Shown piece by piece: positions 32,627 to 40,900 of a stretch of 54,445 nucleotides of DNA. How positions within the stretch are numbered: position 1 is the stretch's first letter; every line of letters starts with the position of its first letter. The position numbers and the translations under genes were made by a program. Origin of the DNA: Bacteroidia bacterium (GTDB lineage: Bacteria; Bacteroidota; Bacteroidia; Cytophagales; JAAEPT01); contig JAUIJC010000031.1 of assembly GCA_030431525.1 (NCBI GenBank), positions 1 through 54,445 on the forward strand, written 5' to 3'. Under the pieces are notes generated by a model that saw nothing but the letters and a program-made list of their open reading frames with translations, searched no databases and was not told the DNA's origin.

Positions 32627-33535
32627 ATGAAGATTGCCCTCTTTGGCCGTGCCTTTCGCCCTGAGCGAGAGCCATACATCCAACGACTATTAGATGAACT
32701 CAGCCAGCGTGATGTAAAAGTCATCATGTTCGCTCCCCTATTCCAGTTTCTCAAGGCTTCGGGAATCGTATTTGGCGATTACCCAATTTTTCAGCGCCCT
32801 GAAGATGTTAAGGATGTGGATTATGCCATAAGCATTGGTGGAGACGGCACTTTGTTGGAAACCGCAACATTTATTGGCGACAGCCAGATTCCAATCATGG
32901 GCATCAATGCCGGCCGATTGGGCTTTTTGGCAAATATCCCAATCGACAAAATTGAGCCTGCCATTCAAGCACTGTTTGAAGGCGGATACAAATTGGACTC
33001 CAGGAACCTGATTGAGCTCAATTCCAACAAACAGCTCTTCGGCAATCTCAACTTTGGGTTAAATGAATTCTCTGTGTTGAGGCGTGACACCTCCTCCATG
33101 ATTACCATCCACACCTATATCGATGGGCAGTTTTTGAACTCCTATTGGGCGGATGGCCTAATCATTTCCACCCCTACAGGCTCAACAGGATACTCCTTGA
33201 GCTGTGGAGGACCGTTGGTGATGCCCAAGACAAACAACTTCATCATTTCCCCTGTCAATCCTCATAACCTGAACGTCAGACCGATGGTAGTTCCGGACAG
33301 TTGTGAGATCTCTTTGACGGTAGAAGGACGAAGCCATAGTTTTTTAGCATCATTAGATTCAAGATCTGTTGCAGTTGATGCCAATACTCAAATGACTATC
33401 AAACGGGCGGATTTTTCCGTGAAACTCATTGAGTTTGAGGATAATGGATACTTCCAAACCTTGCGAGAAAAGCTGAATTGGGGAATGGATTTACGTGGAG
33501 GATACAATCAAGGCGAAAAATCCATTTCAAATTGA
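32627..33535 (+). CDS. nadK: NAD kinase
   Basis: A 302-residue ATP-dependent NAD kinase that makes NADP. The signature GGDGT is at residues 71-75, followed by IMGINAGRLGFLANI; TPTGSTGYSLSCGGPLV is the second conserved block. Length is typical. It is located just after the CBS gene and a MITE, and before the DUF6089 genes. Confidence 0.95.
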   Translation: MKIALFGRAFRPEREPYIQRLLDELSQRDVKVIMFAPLFQFLKASGIVFGDYPIFQRPEDVKDVDYAISIGGDGTLLETATFIGDSQIPIMGINAGRLGFLANIPIDKIEPAIQALFEGGYKLDSRNLIELNSNKQLFGNLNFGLNEFSVLRRDTSSMITIHTYIDGQFLNSYWADGLIISTPTGSTGYSLSCGGPLVMPKTNNFIISPVNPHNLNVRPMVVPDSCEISLTVEGRSHSFLASLDSRSVAVDANTQMTIKRADFSVKLIEFEDNGYFQTLREKLNWGMDLRGGYNQGEKSISN

Positions 33536-33647
33536 TGACTGATTTAAATATATTTACCCTTCATAATGGTTTTTAACCAGGAGTTCGGAAAGGGCAAGCC
33601 TTTTGTTTTGCCTCTGTCTTGAACTTTTTCACCAAAGGATTTTGAAG

Positions 33648-34637
33648 ATGAGAAAAGCTTCACTTTTAATATTATTCGCTATCGGCCTGAGTTTAAGCAC
33701 CCAAGCGCAACATTTCAAAAAGAAATATCGCTATTGGAGTGCTGGTGGAAACGTGGGCATTAGTAACTACGTTGGCGACATCGACCCCGATGCCTCCTTC
33801 CTTGCTACCAGTGTCAAGTTTACCCGTGCAAACTTTGGCGCATTCCTCATTCATCGCTTTAACCCAAGGCTCTCTTGGCGTGCCTCTTTCAACTGGGCGC
33901 GTATCCAAGGATCCGACAGGGAAAATAACGACCCAGGAGCAAGTCAAAGTGAATACGGTCGCTACATGCGGAACCTTAGTTTCCGAAACGACATCAAAGA
34001 GCTAAAGGCTGATTTGATCATTGACCTGTTCAGTAACCGCAGGAACTTCCAACGTAGGGTTGATTTCACCCCTTACTTCTTCGTCGGCATTGCTGGCTTC
34101 CTCCACAACCCTCGAGCTCTTTATGACGGAGAATGGTATAAGCTCCAACCATTGGGTACGGAAGGGCAAAACGTAGACGGTGTTGGACGAGATGGTAGAT
34201 ACAGCCTTGTTCAGGTTGCCGTTCCATTTGGTGTTGGTTTCCGCTACAAACTTGGAACCCTTTGGGACCTTGCTTTTGAGATTGGCTGGCGCTGGACTTA
34301 CACCGACTATTTGGATGATGTAAGTGATGTCTATGTAGACAAATACCTTATCTACGATGCTGCTGAAAGTGGCGATGCTGATATAGCAGCAGCCCTCTCA
34401 GACCGCTCCGTAGAAGGCGGAAACGGGGCACTCCCACCAGAATCGGTATTCTATGGTCATTCAGTGATTCAAGAAGAAGCGCCTAACGGTGTGGTATTCG
34501 ACTATATGACCACTGATTATGGTCGTACCGGAAACAAACGAGGTACCCCAAGTAGGAAAGACTGGTATATCCTCACAGGTTTCCACCTCAGCTATATCTT
34601 CCACCCAAAAGTGGTTTGTCCGAAGTTCCGAGGATAA
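33648..34637 (+). CDS. DUF6089 family outer-membrane protein
   Basis: A 329-residue protein with signal peptide MRKASLLILFAIGLSLSTQA and barrel-like strands. YRYWSAGGNVGISNYVGDI at the N-terminus and KDWYILTGFHLSYIF near the C-terminus mark the DUF6089 family, regularly found next to uppS and bamA in Bacteroidota. It ends with a VVCPKFRG tail. Function unknown, perhaps an envelope-assembly accessory. ATG 33648 is chosen over the upstream frame because it starts the signal peptide. Confidence 0.88.
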   Translation: MRKASLLILFAIGLSLSTQAQHFKKKYRYWSAGGNVGISNYVGDIDPDASFLATSVKFTRANFGAFLIHRFNPRLSWRASFNWARIQGSDRENNDPGASQSEYGRYMRNLSFRNDIKELKADLIIDLFSNRRNFQRRVDFTPYFFVGIAGFLHNPRALYDGEWYKLQPLGTEGQNVDGVGRDGRYSLVQVAVPFGVGFRYKLGTLWDLAFEIGWRWTYTDYLDDVSDVYVDKYLIYDAAESGDADIAAALSDRSVEGGNGALPPESVFYGHSVIQEEAPNGVVFDYMTTDYGRTGNKRGTPSRKDWYILTGFHLSYIFHPKVVCPKFRG

Positions 34638-34646
34638 AAAAAATTG

Positions 34647-34674
34647 TGAAGGCGGGCAATAATACCCGCCTTCA
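34647..34674. terminator. Strong hairpin after first DUF6089 gene
   Basis: Perfect 10-bp stem TGAAGGCGGG/CCCGCCTTCA with an eight-base loop, ten bases after the stop codon. There is no T-run on the plus side, so it may attenuate or protect the mRNA rather than terminate. Confidence 0.55.
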
Positions 34675-34718
34675 CCCGTTCACGGGGTTGCCTTCGACAA
34701 CCATTATCCGAGAATATT

Positions 34719-35435
34719 TTGAACACACATTCCTATAAATCGTCACAGTACAGCCAATGGAGCATTTTGGCTGTACTTTTATTTTTGACACCACTATTGT
34801 CTTTTGGTCAAAAGAGACAACTCGATCACCACATGGAATTTGGTGGAGGCTTAGGGGGAATGCTCTACGTTGGGGACCTATCCCAAAAAATTCGCCCAAA
34901 ATTCCTTCAGCCAGCAGGCACCTTCTTCTATCGTCACAACTCACGTAACGGATACACTGCTTTCCGATTCGGAGTGTTGGCAGGAAACCTCTATGCCGAC
35001 CAAAACGAAATTGACGAACCACTCGCTCAAGTACAGGGATTGTCATTTAAAAATCTAACCACAGAGTTTCACGCCCTGTTCGAATACAACTTTTTGGACT
35101 TCCGAGATGAACGCCTCAAATATTACTTGAGCCCCTACTTGTTTGGAGGAGTTGGTGTAACGGTAGTTTGGCAAGCGGATAATCCCACCGTTCCAAGCAT
35201 TCCATTTGGAATAGGCCTCAAATATGTGCTTTCCAAACATTGGAATTTGGGTGCTGAATTTGGCGCGAGAAAAACCTTTTCCGACAAACTCGACGGCTAT
35301 GCCGAGGACGAAACCCTGATGAGCTCCACCAACAAGGACTGGTATTACTTCACTGGGATTACAGTCAGCTATACCGTGTACAGGCAGTTGTGCTCAAAAT
35401 GCTCACCCCAAAAAGGACAGCGTCCAGTACGCTAA
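34719..35435 (+). CDS. DUF6089 family outer-membrane protein (TTG start)
   Basis: A 238-residue paralogue of the preceding protein, sharing EFGGGLGGMLYVGDL, YLSPYLFGGVGV and NKDWYYFTGITVSYTV, and ending with cysteines (LCSKCSP). No ATG exists upstream of the mature region; the TTG at 34719 gives a plausible signal peptide (SILAVLLFLTPLLSFGQ), so I use it. It is shorter than the first copy, lacking an acidic loop region. Confidence 0.82.
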   Translation: MNTHSYKSSQYSQWSILAVLLFLTPLLSFGQKRQLDHHMEFGGGLGGMLYVGDLSQKIRPKFLQPAGTFFYRHNSRNGYTAFRFGVLAGNLYADQNEIDEPLAQVQGLSFKNLTTEFHALFEYNFLDFRDERLKYYLSPYLFGGVGVTVVWQADNPTVPSIPFGIGLKYVLSKHWNLGAEFGARKTFSDKLDGYAEDETLMSSTNKDWYYFTGITVSYTVYRQLCSKCSPQKGQRPVR

Positions 35436-35485
35436 AAGCCACTTCAGTCAACAAGGAATTTCTAAGGTCTTTCGCCTATTTGTCG

Positions 35486-35536
35486 TAACTTGCCGCACGA
35501 ATGGCTAAAAGGGGAAAATCCCCCTTTTACTATTGA
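35486..35536 (+). promoter_or_regulatory. Candidate promoter, mini-ORF and hairpin upstream of uppS
   Basis: TAACTTGC (35486-35493) resembles a -7 box. Eight bases later ATG 35501 opens an 11-codon frame (MAKRGKSPFYY) ending at 35536. A hairpin AAAAGGGG/CCCCTTTT (35507-35528) lies inside it and is followed by the uppS start at 35561. This could be an attenuator, or simply the previous gene's terminator. Confidence 0.35.
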
Positions 35537-35560
35537 TTACCGTTAATTACTGCTTGCCTT

Positions 35561-36301
35561 GTGAGTGCCCTTGAGAAGATAAATAGAGAGAACATTCCTT
35601 CCCACATTGCCATCATCATGGATGGAAACGGACGTTGGGCGAAGAAAGCTGGAGCTCTACGCGTTTTTGGTCATCAACAAGGCGTGGAATCAGTACGTGC
35701 TGCTGTAGAAGGTTCTGTGGAATTAGGAGTCAAACACTTGACGCTCTATGCCTTTTCCACGGAAAATTGGAACCGTCCAAAACTGGAAGTAATGGCCTTG
35801 ATGAAGCTGTTAGTCAACAGCATTACCAAGGAAGCACCAAAACTCCACAAGCAAAACATCCGCATCACTGCCATTGGACATTTAGACCAATTGCCAGATG
35901 ATGCACGCAAAGGACTTGAAAAAGGCATCGAGCTCACCAAGGACAACACAGGATTAAACCTCCAATTGGCCTTGAGCTATAGCGGTAAATGGGACATTGC
36001 TCAAGCTGCCAAAAGATTGGCAGAAAGAGTAGCCAAAGGCGAACTCAGCCCAGAAGACATCAACGAAGATACCTTTGCCAATCATTTATCCACTGCTGGT
36101 CAACCTGACCCAGAGTTGATGATTCGCACCAGTGGTGAATTGCGCATCAGCAACTTCCTTCTTTGGCAACTTGCCTACTCTGAATTGTACATCACAGATA
36201 AGTTGTGGCCTGAGTTTGGCAAAGAGGATTTCTTCGAAGCCATTTACTCTTACCAAAACCGCGAGAGGCGCTTTGGCAAGACAAGCGAACAGGTAAAATA
36301 A
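35561..36301 (+). CDS. uppS: Isoprenyl transferase (undecaprenyl diphosphate synthase)
   Basis: A 246-residue cis-prenyltransferase making undecaprenyl diphosphate, the lipid carrier for peptidoglycan and surface glycans. Catalytic Asp21 in IIMDGNGRWAK; FSTENWNRP near 70, and the C-terminal RTSGELRISNFLLWQLAYSE binding motif. The GTG at 35561 is the start (SALEKINREN follows). It is upstream of bamA with an 89-bp gap holding a GTCAACAAGCAA inverted repeat. Confidence 0.95.
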   Translation: MSALEKINRENIPSHIAIIMDGNGRWAKKAGALRVFGHQQGVESVRAAVEGSVELGVKHLTLYAFSTENWNRPKLEVMALMKLLVNSITKEAPKLHKQNIRITAIGHLDQLPDDARKGLEKGIELTKDNTGLNLQLALSYSGKWDIAQAAKRLAERVAKGELSPEDINEDTFANHLSTAGQPDPELMIRTSGELRISNFLLWQLAYSELYITDKLWPEFGKEDFFEAIYSYQNRERRFGKTSEQVK

Positions 36302-36322
36302 TTTTAGTCAACAAGTAAACGA

Positions 36323-36379
36323 GTCAACAAGCAAATAGCGCAGTTTTCACTGCTTTTCAGAGATTTCTTGCCTGTTGAC
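36323..36379. repeat. GTCAACAAGCAA inverted repeat
   Basis: GTCAACAAGCAA (36323-36334) faces TTGCCTGTTGAC (36368-36379), with one further GTCAACAAGTAA word upstream at about 36307. It belongs with the other short-word inverted repeats of the window and lies in the uppS-bamA gap. Confidence 0.6.
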
Positions 36380-36390
36380 AATTCACTCCC

Positions 36391-38961
36391 ATGAAACAGC
36401 TAACTTTTTGGCTAACCACAGTTTTTATATTCACCTCTACCCTAATGGGTCTGGCTCAAGGAGTTGGTAATTCCAACCAATCTCTCCCCCTTGATTACTC
36501 CCAGCCCAAATACTACACCATTGATGACCTGACAGTCACAGGGACTCAACACCTCGACCCAAAAACACTTTTAGCGATTTCAGGTCTTAAAGTGGGTGAT
36601 GAAATCTTGATTCCTGGTGAGGACATCAGCAAGGCCATCAAACAAATCTGGAAACAGAAATTGGTTGCTGATGTACAGGTTTTTGCCACAAAAGTTACTG
36701 GCAATCACATTAGCCTCAACATCCAGATTAAAGAGCGACCACGTCTTTCTGCCTTTGAAATCACTGGAGTGAAGAAAGGCGAAGTGGATGAACTTCGTAC
36801 CAAAACAGGCTTCTTCCGAGGACAGGTGGTTTCTGATGCCGCCATCAAGAATGCTAAGCGCCATATCCAACGCCATTACGAAGAAAAAGGCCTTTACGGA
36901 ACACAGGTGGACATCTCCCAAATTGCCGACCCTTCTACAAAAGACTACACCAAGCTGGTGGTCAATGTGAAGAAGGGAAAAAAGGTGAAAATTCAGTCCA
37001 TCAACATCTCAGGCAACCAAAAGGTATCTGAAAAGCAAATCAAGAAAACCTTTAAGAATACTAAGGAGGAAAGTGCATTCAGGGTTTGGAAACGCTCCAA
37101 ATACATTAAAAACGACTACCGTGATGACAAGGAGGCTCTTTTAGCTTACTACCAGTCATTGGGTATGCGCGATGTAGAAATTGTCCGTGATTCCGTTTAC
37201 CAGATTGATGCAAAACATGTTGCCATTGACATGGTCATCAGCGAAGGACCTAAATATTACTTCCGAGATATCACTTGGAGTGGAAACAACATTTACACCG
37301 ACTCCACCCTCAAGAAAGTACTCCAAATCCAGAAAGGTGATGTCTACGACAAAGCCTTGATGGACAGCAAACTGAATTTCAACCCAACAGGCTTGGATGT
37401 CAGCTCCCTCTACCTTGATAACGGCTACCTTTTCTTCAGCGTTAATCCCGTAGAACTTCGAGTTGATGGAGATTCCATTGACGTTGAGATGCGTATCCAC
37501 GAAGGCGACCAAGCTACTATTGGCAGCGTGGAAATTTATGGTAACACCAAAACCAGCGACCATGTAATCCTTCGGGAAATAAGAACGCTTCCAGGTCAAA
37601 AATTCAGCCGTTCCAACCTCATTAGGACCCAAAGAGAGATTGCTCAGCTTGGCTACTTCGACCCTGAGCAAATTCAGATCCTGCCGATTCCAAACCCACA
37701 AAACGGTACCGTTGATATTCAATACCATGTGGTGGAAAAACCGAGTGACCAACTCCAACTCTCTGGTGGTTGGGGTGGCGGCTTCGGCTTTGTCGGAACC
37801 CTTGGTTTGGTCTTCAATAACTTCTCTCTGCGTAACATTGGCAAGCCTAAGACATGGACACCACTACCAAGCGGTGATGGCCAGCGCCTAAGCTTGCGTA
37901 TGCAGGCCAATGGTCGTCGTTACCAATCCTACTCCATCACTTTCACTGAACCTTGGTTGGGTGGCCGCAAGCCAAATGCGCTTTCCGTTTCCCTTAGCCA
38001 CTCTGTCAACAATGACTTGACATCTGATGGTGATGACATTGAAGGCTTCCTACAAATCACCAACATTGGTGTTAACCTTGCTCGTCGCCTTCGTTGGCCT
38101 GATGACTGGTTCACCCTTAGCAATGGTCTTTCCTACATGCGCTACAATGTGAATAACTTCACCGCATTTGGTGAATCATTGTGTGAGACATGTACGGCAA
38201 ACAACATCAACTTCAACACCACTCTTGCAAGGAACAGCATTGGCTTGAACCCACAATTCCCTACTCAAGGCTCCAATATTTCCTTAAGCGTTAGCCTTAC
38301 CCCACCGTACTCACTTCTTGGTCAGGACACTCAGACCGATGAAGACGGAGGCTATGAGTACAAATGGGTGGAATACAATAAATGGATGTTCGACTTCTCT
38401 CAGTTCCTCAAATTGACTGGAAATCGCAGGAAATCTGGAGAAGATCTTTGGAACCCAGAAAAGAAGGAACACCCATTGGTATTAAACCTTCGAGCACACT
38501 TTGGAGTCATAGCTCCATACAGAAGCGATTTGGAAGTAAGTCCATTTGAACGTTTCCGTCTTGGTGGTTCGGGCTTGACTGGAGCCACAGCTTCCTACCT
38601 TTTGGCCTCTGATGTGATCGGTCTGAGAGGATATGATGACGGAACAGTTGTACCAACTGGCGCTGTTGGCGGAGGTGTCATCTACAATAAGTTTGTCGCA
38701 GAATTGCGCTTCCCTGTGGTAATGGAGCAAATCGCCACAGTATATGTACTCGGCTTCTTGGAAGCTGGCAATAACTGGGGAACCTATTCTGAATTCAACC
38801 CTTACGACCTTAAGCGCTCCTACGGAGCAGGCCTAAGGGTGTTCATGCCAGCCTTTGGTTTGTTAGGATTTGATTACGGAGTAGGCATTGATGATATCCC
38901 AGGCAGTCCAAACGCTAACGGTGGTCAATTCCACTTCACCATCGGCCAACAACTTCGATAA
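36391..38961 (+). CDS. bamA: Outer-membrane protein assembly factor BamA
   Basis: An 856-residue Omp85 protein that inserts barrels into the outer membrane. A signal peptide (TVFIFTSTLMGLAQ) is followed by five POTRA domains (for example YTIDDLTVTGTQHLDPKTLL, FEITGVKKGEVDEL, QSINISGNQKVSEKQI, FRDITWSGNNIYTD, IGSVEIYGNTKTSDHVI), then a 16-stranded barrel. The lid-lock motif (L/I)RGY appears as VIGLRGYDDG near residue 745. The last residues are QFHFTIGQQLR; the terminal aromatic residue is missing, as in some Bacteroidota BamAs. Three ompH genes follow. Confidence 0.95.
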   Translation: MKQLTFWLTTVFIFTSTLMGLAQGVGNSNQSLPLDYSQPKYYTIDDLTVTGTQHLDPKTLLAISGLKVGDEILIPGEDISKAIKQIWKQKLVADVQVFATKVTGNHISLNIQIKERPRLSAFEITGVKKGEVDELRTKTGFFRGQVVSDAAIKNAKRHIQRHYEEKGLYGTQVDISQIADPSTKDYTKLVVNVKKGKKVKIQSINISGNQKVSEKQIKKTFKNTKEESAFRVWKRSKYIKNDYRDDKEALLAYYQSLGMRDVEIVRDSVYQIDAKHVAIDMVISEGPKYYFRDITWSGNNIYTDSTLKKVLQIQKGDVYDKALMDSKLNFNPTGLDVSSLYLDNGYLFFSVNPVELRVDGDSIDVEMRIHEGDQATIGSVEIYGNTKTSDHVILREIRTLPGQKFSRSNLIRTQREIAQLGYFDPEQIQILPIPNPQNGTVDIQYHVVEKPSDQLQLSGGWGGGFGFVGTLGLVFNNFSLRNIGKPKTWTPLPSGDGQRLSLRMQANGRRYQSYSITFTEPWLGGRKPNALSVSLSHSVNNDLTSDGDDIEGFLQITNIGVNLARRLRWPDDWFTLSNGLSYMRYNVNNFTAFGESLCETCTANNINFNTTLARNSIGLNPQFPTQGSNISLSVSLTPPYSLLGQDTQTDEDGGYEYKWVEYNKWMFDFSQFLKLTGNRRKSGEDLWNPEKKEHPLVLNLRAHFGVIAPYRSDLEVSPFERFRLGGSGLTGATASYLLASDVIGLRGYDDGTVVPTGAVGGGVIYNKFVAELRFPVVMEQIATVYVLGFLEAGNNWGTYSEFNPYDLKRSYGAGLRVFMPAFGLLGFDYGVGIDDIPGSPNANGGQFHFTIGQQLR

Positions 38962-39029
38962 ACAAGGATGTGCGAATAAGCACACGACATTGTGGGTTTG
39001 TTCGAACATTAAACCCCAACCTGATCTTT

Positions 39030-39581
39030 ATGAAACGCTTTTTTGTCTATTTCTTGGCATTGTTTTTAACCATTGGCGTAAGCAGCGTCTGCCAAGCTCA
39101 AAAATTTGGGTACATAGATTCGGAGAAAATCCTGACCCAAATGACCGAGTACAAGGAGGCTCAGCAGGAAATTGATCGCTTAGCCATCAAGTACCAACAG
39201 GAGATTGAGGTAAAATACAACTCCTTGGACTCCATGAAGCAGGCCTATCAGCGCGAAGAATTACTTTTAACAAAACAGATGCGTGATAAACGCATTGCTG
39301 AAATCAGCGAGAAAGAAGCTGAAATCAAGACTTTCCAGAAAAAAATCTTCGGCTTTGAGGGACTCATTTTCCTCAAGCGCCAAGAGCTGATCAAACCAAT
39401 CCAACAAAAAATCTACGACGCCGTCAAGAAAGTAGCCCAACGTGAGCGACTCCAAATTGTCTTTGACAAATCCAGTTCACTCACCATGATTTACTCCAAC
39501 CCCGTACATGACTATACAGATTATGTGTTGGAGGAATTGGGATTGGGCGACCCTGACGACAAAATAGATAACCCACGTTAA
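39030..39581 (+). CDS. OmpH/Skp family periplasmic chaperone
   Basis: A 183-residue Skp-like chaperone for unfolded outer-membrane proteins. A signal peptide (FFVYFLALFLTIGVSSVCQA) is followed by the family N-motif KFGYIDSEKILTQM and a long coiled coil. ATG 39030 opens the signal peptide. First of three ompH genes behind bamA; a TTAGCAG repeat separates it from the next. Confidence 0.92.
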   Translation: MKRFFVYFLALFLTIGVSSVCQAQKFGYIDSEKILTQMTEYKEAQQEIDRLAIKYQQEIEVKYNSLDSMKQAYQREELLLTKQMRDKRIAEISEKEAEIKTFQKKIFGFEGLIFLKRQELIKPIQQKIYDAVKKVAQRERLQIVFDKSSSLTMIYSNPVHDYTDYVLEELGLGDPDDKIDNPR

Positions 39582-39624
39582 CAGTTAGCAGTTAGCAGTT
39601 AGCAGTTAGCAGTTAAAAGCTAAC
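39578..39624. repeat. TTAGCAG heptamer tandem repeat
   Basis: Five quasi-identical heptamers (GTTAACA, then GTTAGCA four times) followed by GTTAAAAGCTAAC, which can fold back on the array. It lies directly behind the first ompH stop. Confidence 0.85.
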
Positions 39625-39663
39625 ACTTCAACACCTGAGCACTTCAACACTTCGAAAACCACA

Positions 39664-40188
39664 ATGAAAAAGACACTCTTTTCTCTTTTTGCGATTTTAC
39701 TCACCTCTTTGGCCATGGGTCAGACCAAGCCTGTAAAAATCGCTTATTGTGATGTAGATTATATCCTTTCACAGCATCCGCAATTCAAAGCCGCGAACAA
39801 AGAACTGGCAACCCTGGAAAACAAATACCAGCAGCAAGCCGTGGCCATCGAACAGCAAATCATGCAACTTCAGCAAGAGGTGCAGCAAGGTGGCGGCATG
39901 ATGACCGAGCAGGCTAAAATGCAAAAGCAGCAGCGATACGAGCAGCTTCTCAAGCAATACCAACAATTAGAAATCACAGCCTCTCAAGCCATCCAAACGC
40001 GTCAAATGGAATTGATGAAACCAATCCTTGATGACATTGAGAAGAAAATCAAGGCGGTGGCTGATGAAAAAGGTTACACACACGTATTGAACGAACGTGC
40101 CAATGGTACCTCAATCGTCCTTTACGCCGACGAATCCAATAACATCACTGACGAAGTCCTTCGCAAATTGGGCATCATGCCTAAATAA
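39664..40188 (+). CDS. OmpH/Skp family periplasmic chaperone
   Basis: A 174-residue Skp-like protein. A signal peptide (MKKTLFSLFAILLTSLAMG) is followed by VKIAYCDVDYILSQHPQFK and a glutamine-rich coiled coil. Second of three; it is shorter than the first, and the coil composition (QQ-rich) differs. It is likely co-transcribed with the third copy 12 bp downstream. Confidence 0.92.
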   Translation: MKKTLFSLFAILLTSLAMGQTKPVKIAYCDVDYILSQHPQFKAANKELATLENKYQQQAVAIEQQIMQLQQEVQQGGGMMTEQAKMQKQQRYEQLLKQYQQLEITASQAIQTRQMELMKPILDDIEKKIKAVADEKGYTHVLNERANGTSIVLYADESNNITDEVLRKLGIMPK

Positions 40189-40199
40189 GCTCCACAAAC

Positions 40200-40748
40200 A
40201 TGAAAAAGCATTTCTCAGCATTATTGCTCTTCCTGCTTGTTGGCAGCCTTACCTTTGCACAAGGACACAAGGTTGGTTTCTGTAATGTAGAATACATTTT
40301 CTACAAGCTTCCAGAAATGAAGCAAATCCAACAGGAGCTGCAGACCTACCAACAAATGCAGGAAAAGAAACTGGTGGACATGCAACGCCAGTTTGAGCAG
40401 AAGTACCAAGAATTTCTGCAACTACAACAACAGCAGACCACCAGCCCATACACCCTCCAAGAAAAGCAAAACGACTTGGAGTACCTCCAGAAGCAAATCC
40501 AAACCCTTCAGATGAAGGCACAGGATGAAATCATTCGGAAAACGGAGGAGAAGATGCGTCCTATCGACCAAAAAGTGAAGAACGCCATCGCTCAAGTGGC
40601 AAAGGAAAGAGGCTTTGACTATGTCCTGAACTCAGGAACTGCGGACGGCCAATCATTTCTTATCCACGTTTCTGACGAGGAAATGATGAACATCACTTTT
40701 GATGTGCTGAAAAAGCTTGGAGTTACTATTCCAGAGAGCGAGCGTTAA
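40200..40748 (+). CDS. OmpH/Skp family periplasmic chaperone
   Basis: A 182-residue Skp-like protein. A signal peptide (FSALLLFLLVGSLTFA) is followed by KVGFCNVEYIFYKLPEMKQ and a coiled coil rich in Q and E. Third of the tandem set. A terminator closes the bamA-ompH cluster. Confidence 0.92.
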   Translation: MKKHFSALLLFLLVGSLTFAQGHKVGFCNVEYIFYKLPEMKQIQQELQTYQQMQEKKLVDMQRQFEQKYQEFLQLQQQQTTSPYTLQEKQNDLEYLQKQIQTLQMKAQDEIIRKTEEKMRPIDQKVKNAIAQVAKERGFDYVLNSGTADGQSFLIHVSDEEMMNITFDVLKKLGVTIPESER

Positions 40749-40771
40749 AAAGCAATCACAGCATTATATTC

Positions 40772-40810
40772 AAGGCACAGAGGGCGATTCCCTTTGTGCC
40801 TTCTTTATTT
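40772..40810 (+). terminator. Terminator after third ompH
   Basis: 13-bp stem AAGGCACAGAGGG/CCCTTTGTGCCTT with loop CGATT, followed by CTTTATTTT. Confidence 0.85.
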
Positions 40811-40812
40811 TA

Positions 40813-40872
40813 TAACTGAAGTGATATAGGCTGTCACCTGCCAACAGCCAGAGGCTTTGGCAGTGTGGTTTG
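40813..40872. repeat. CTGCCAA hairpin repeat, single copy
   Basis: TAACTGAAGTGATAT tail plus hairpin CTGCCAA-C-AGCC-AGA-GGCT-TTGGCAG (40838-40863). It is the same unit as in the doublet at 16510-16643. It lies just before the LD-carboxypeptidase start. Confidence 0.8.
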
Positions 40873-40900
40873 CTCCGCAAAACCAAAACCCTTCGTGAAA

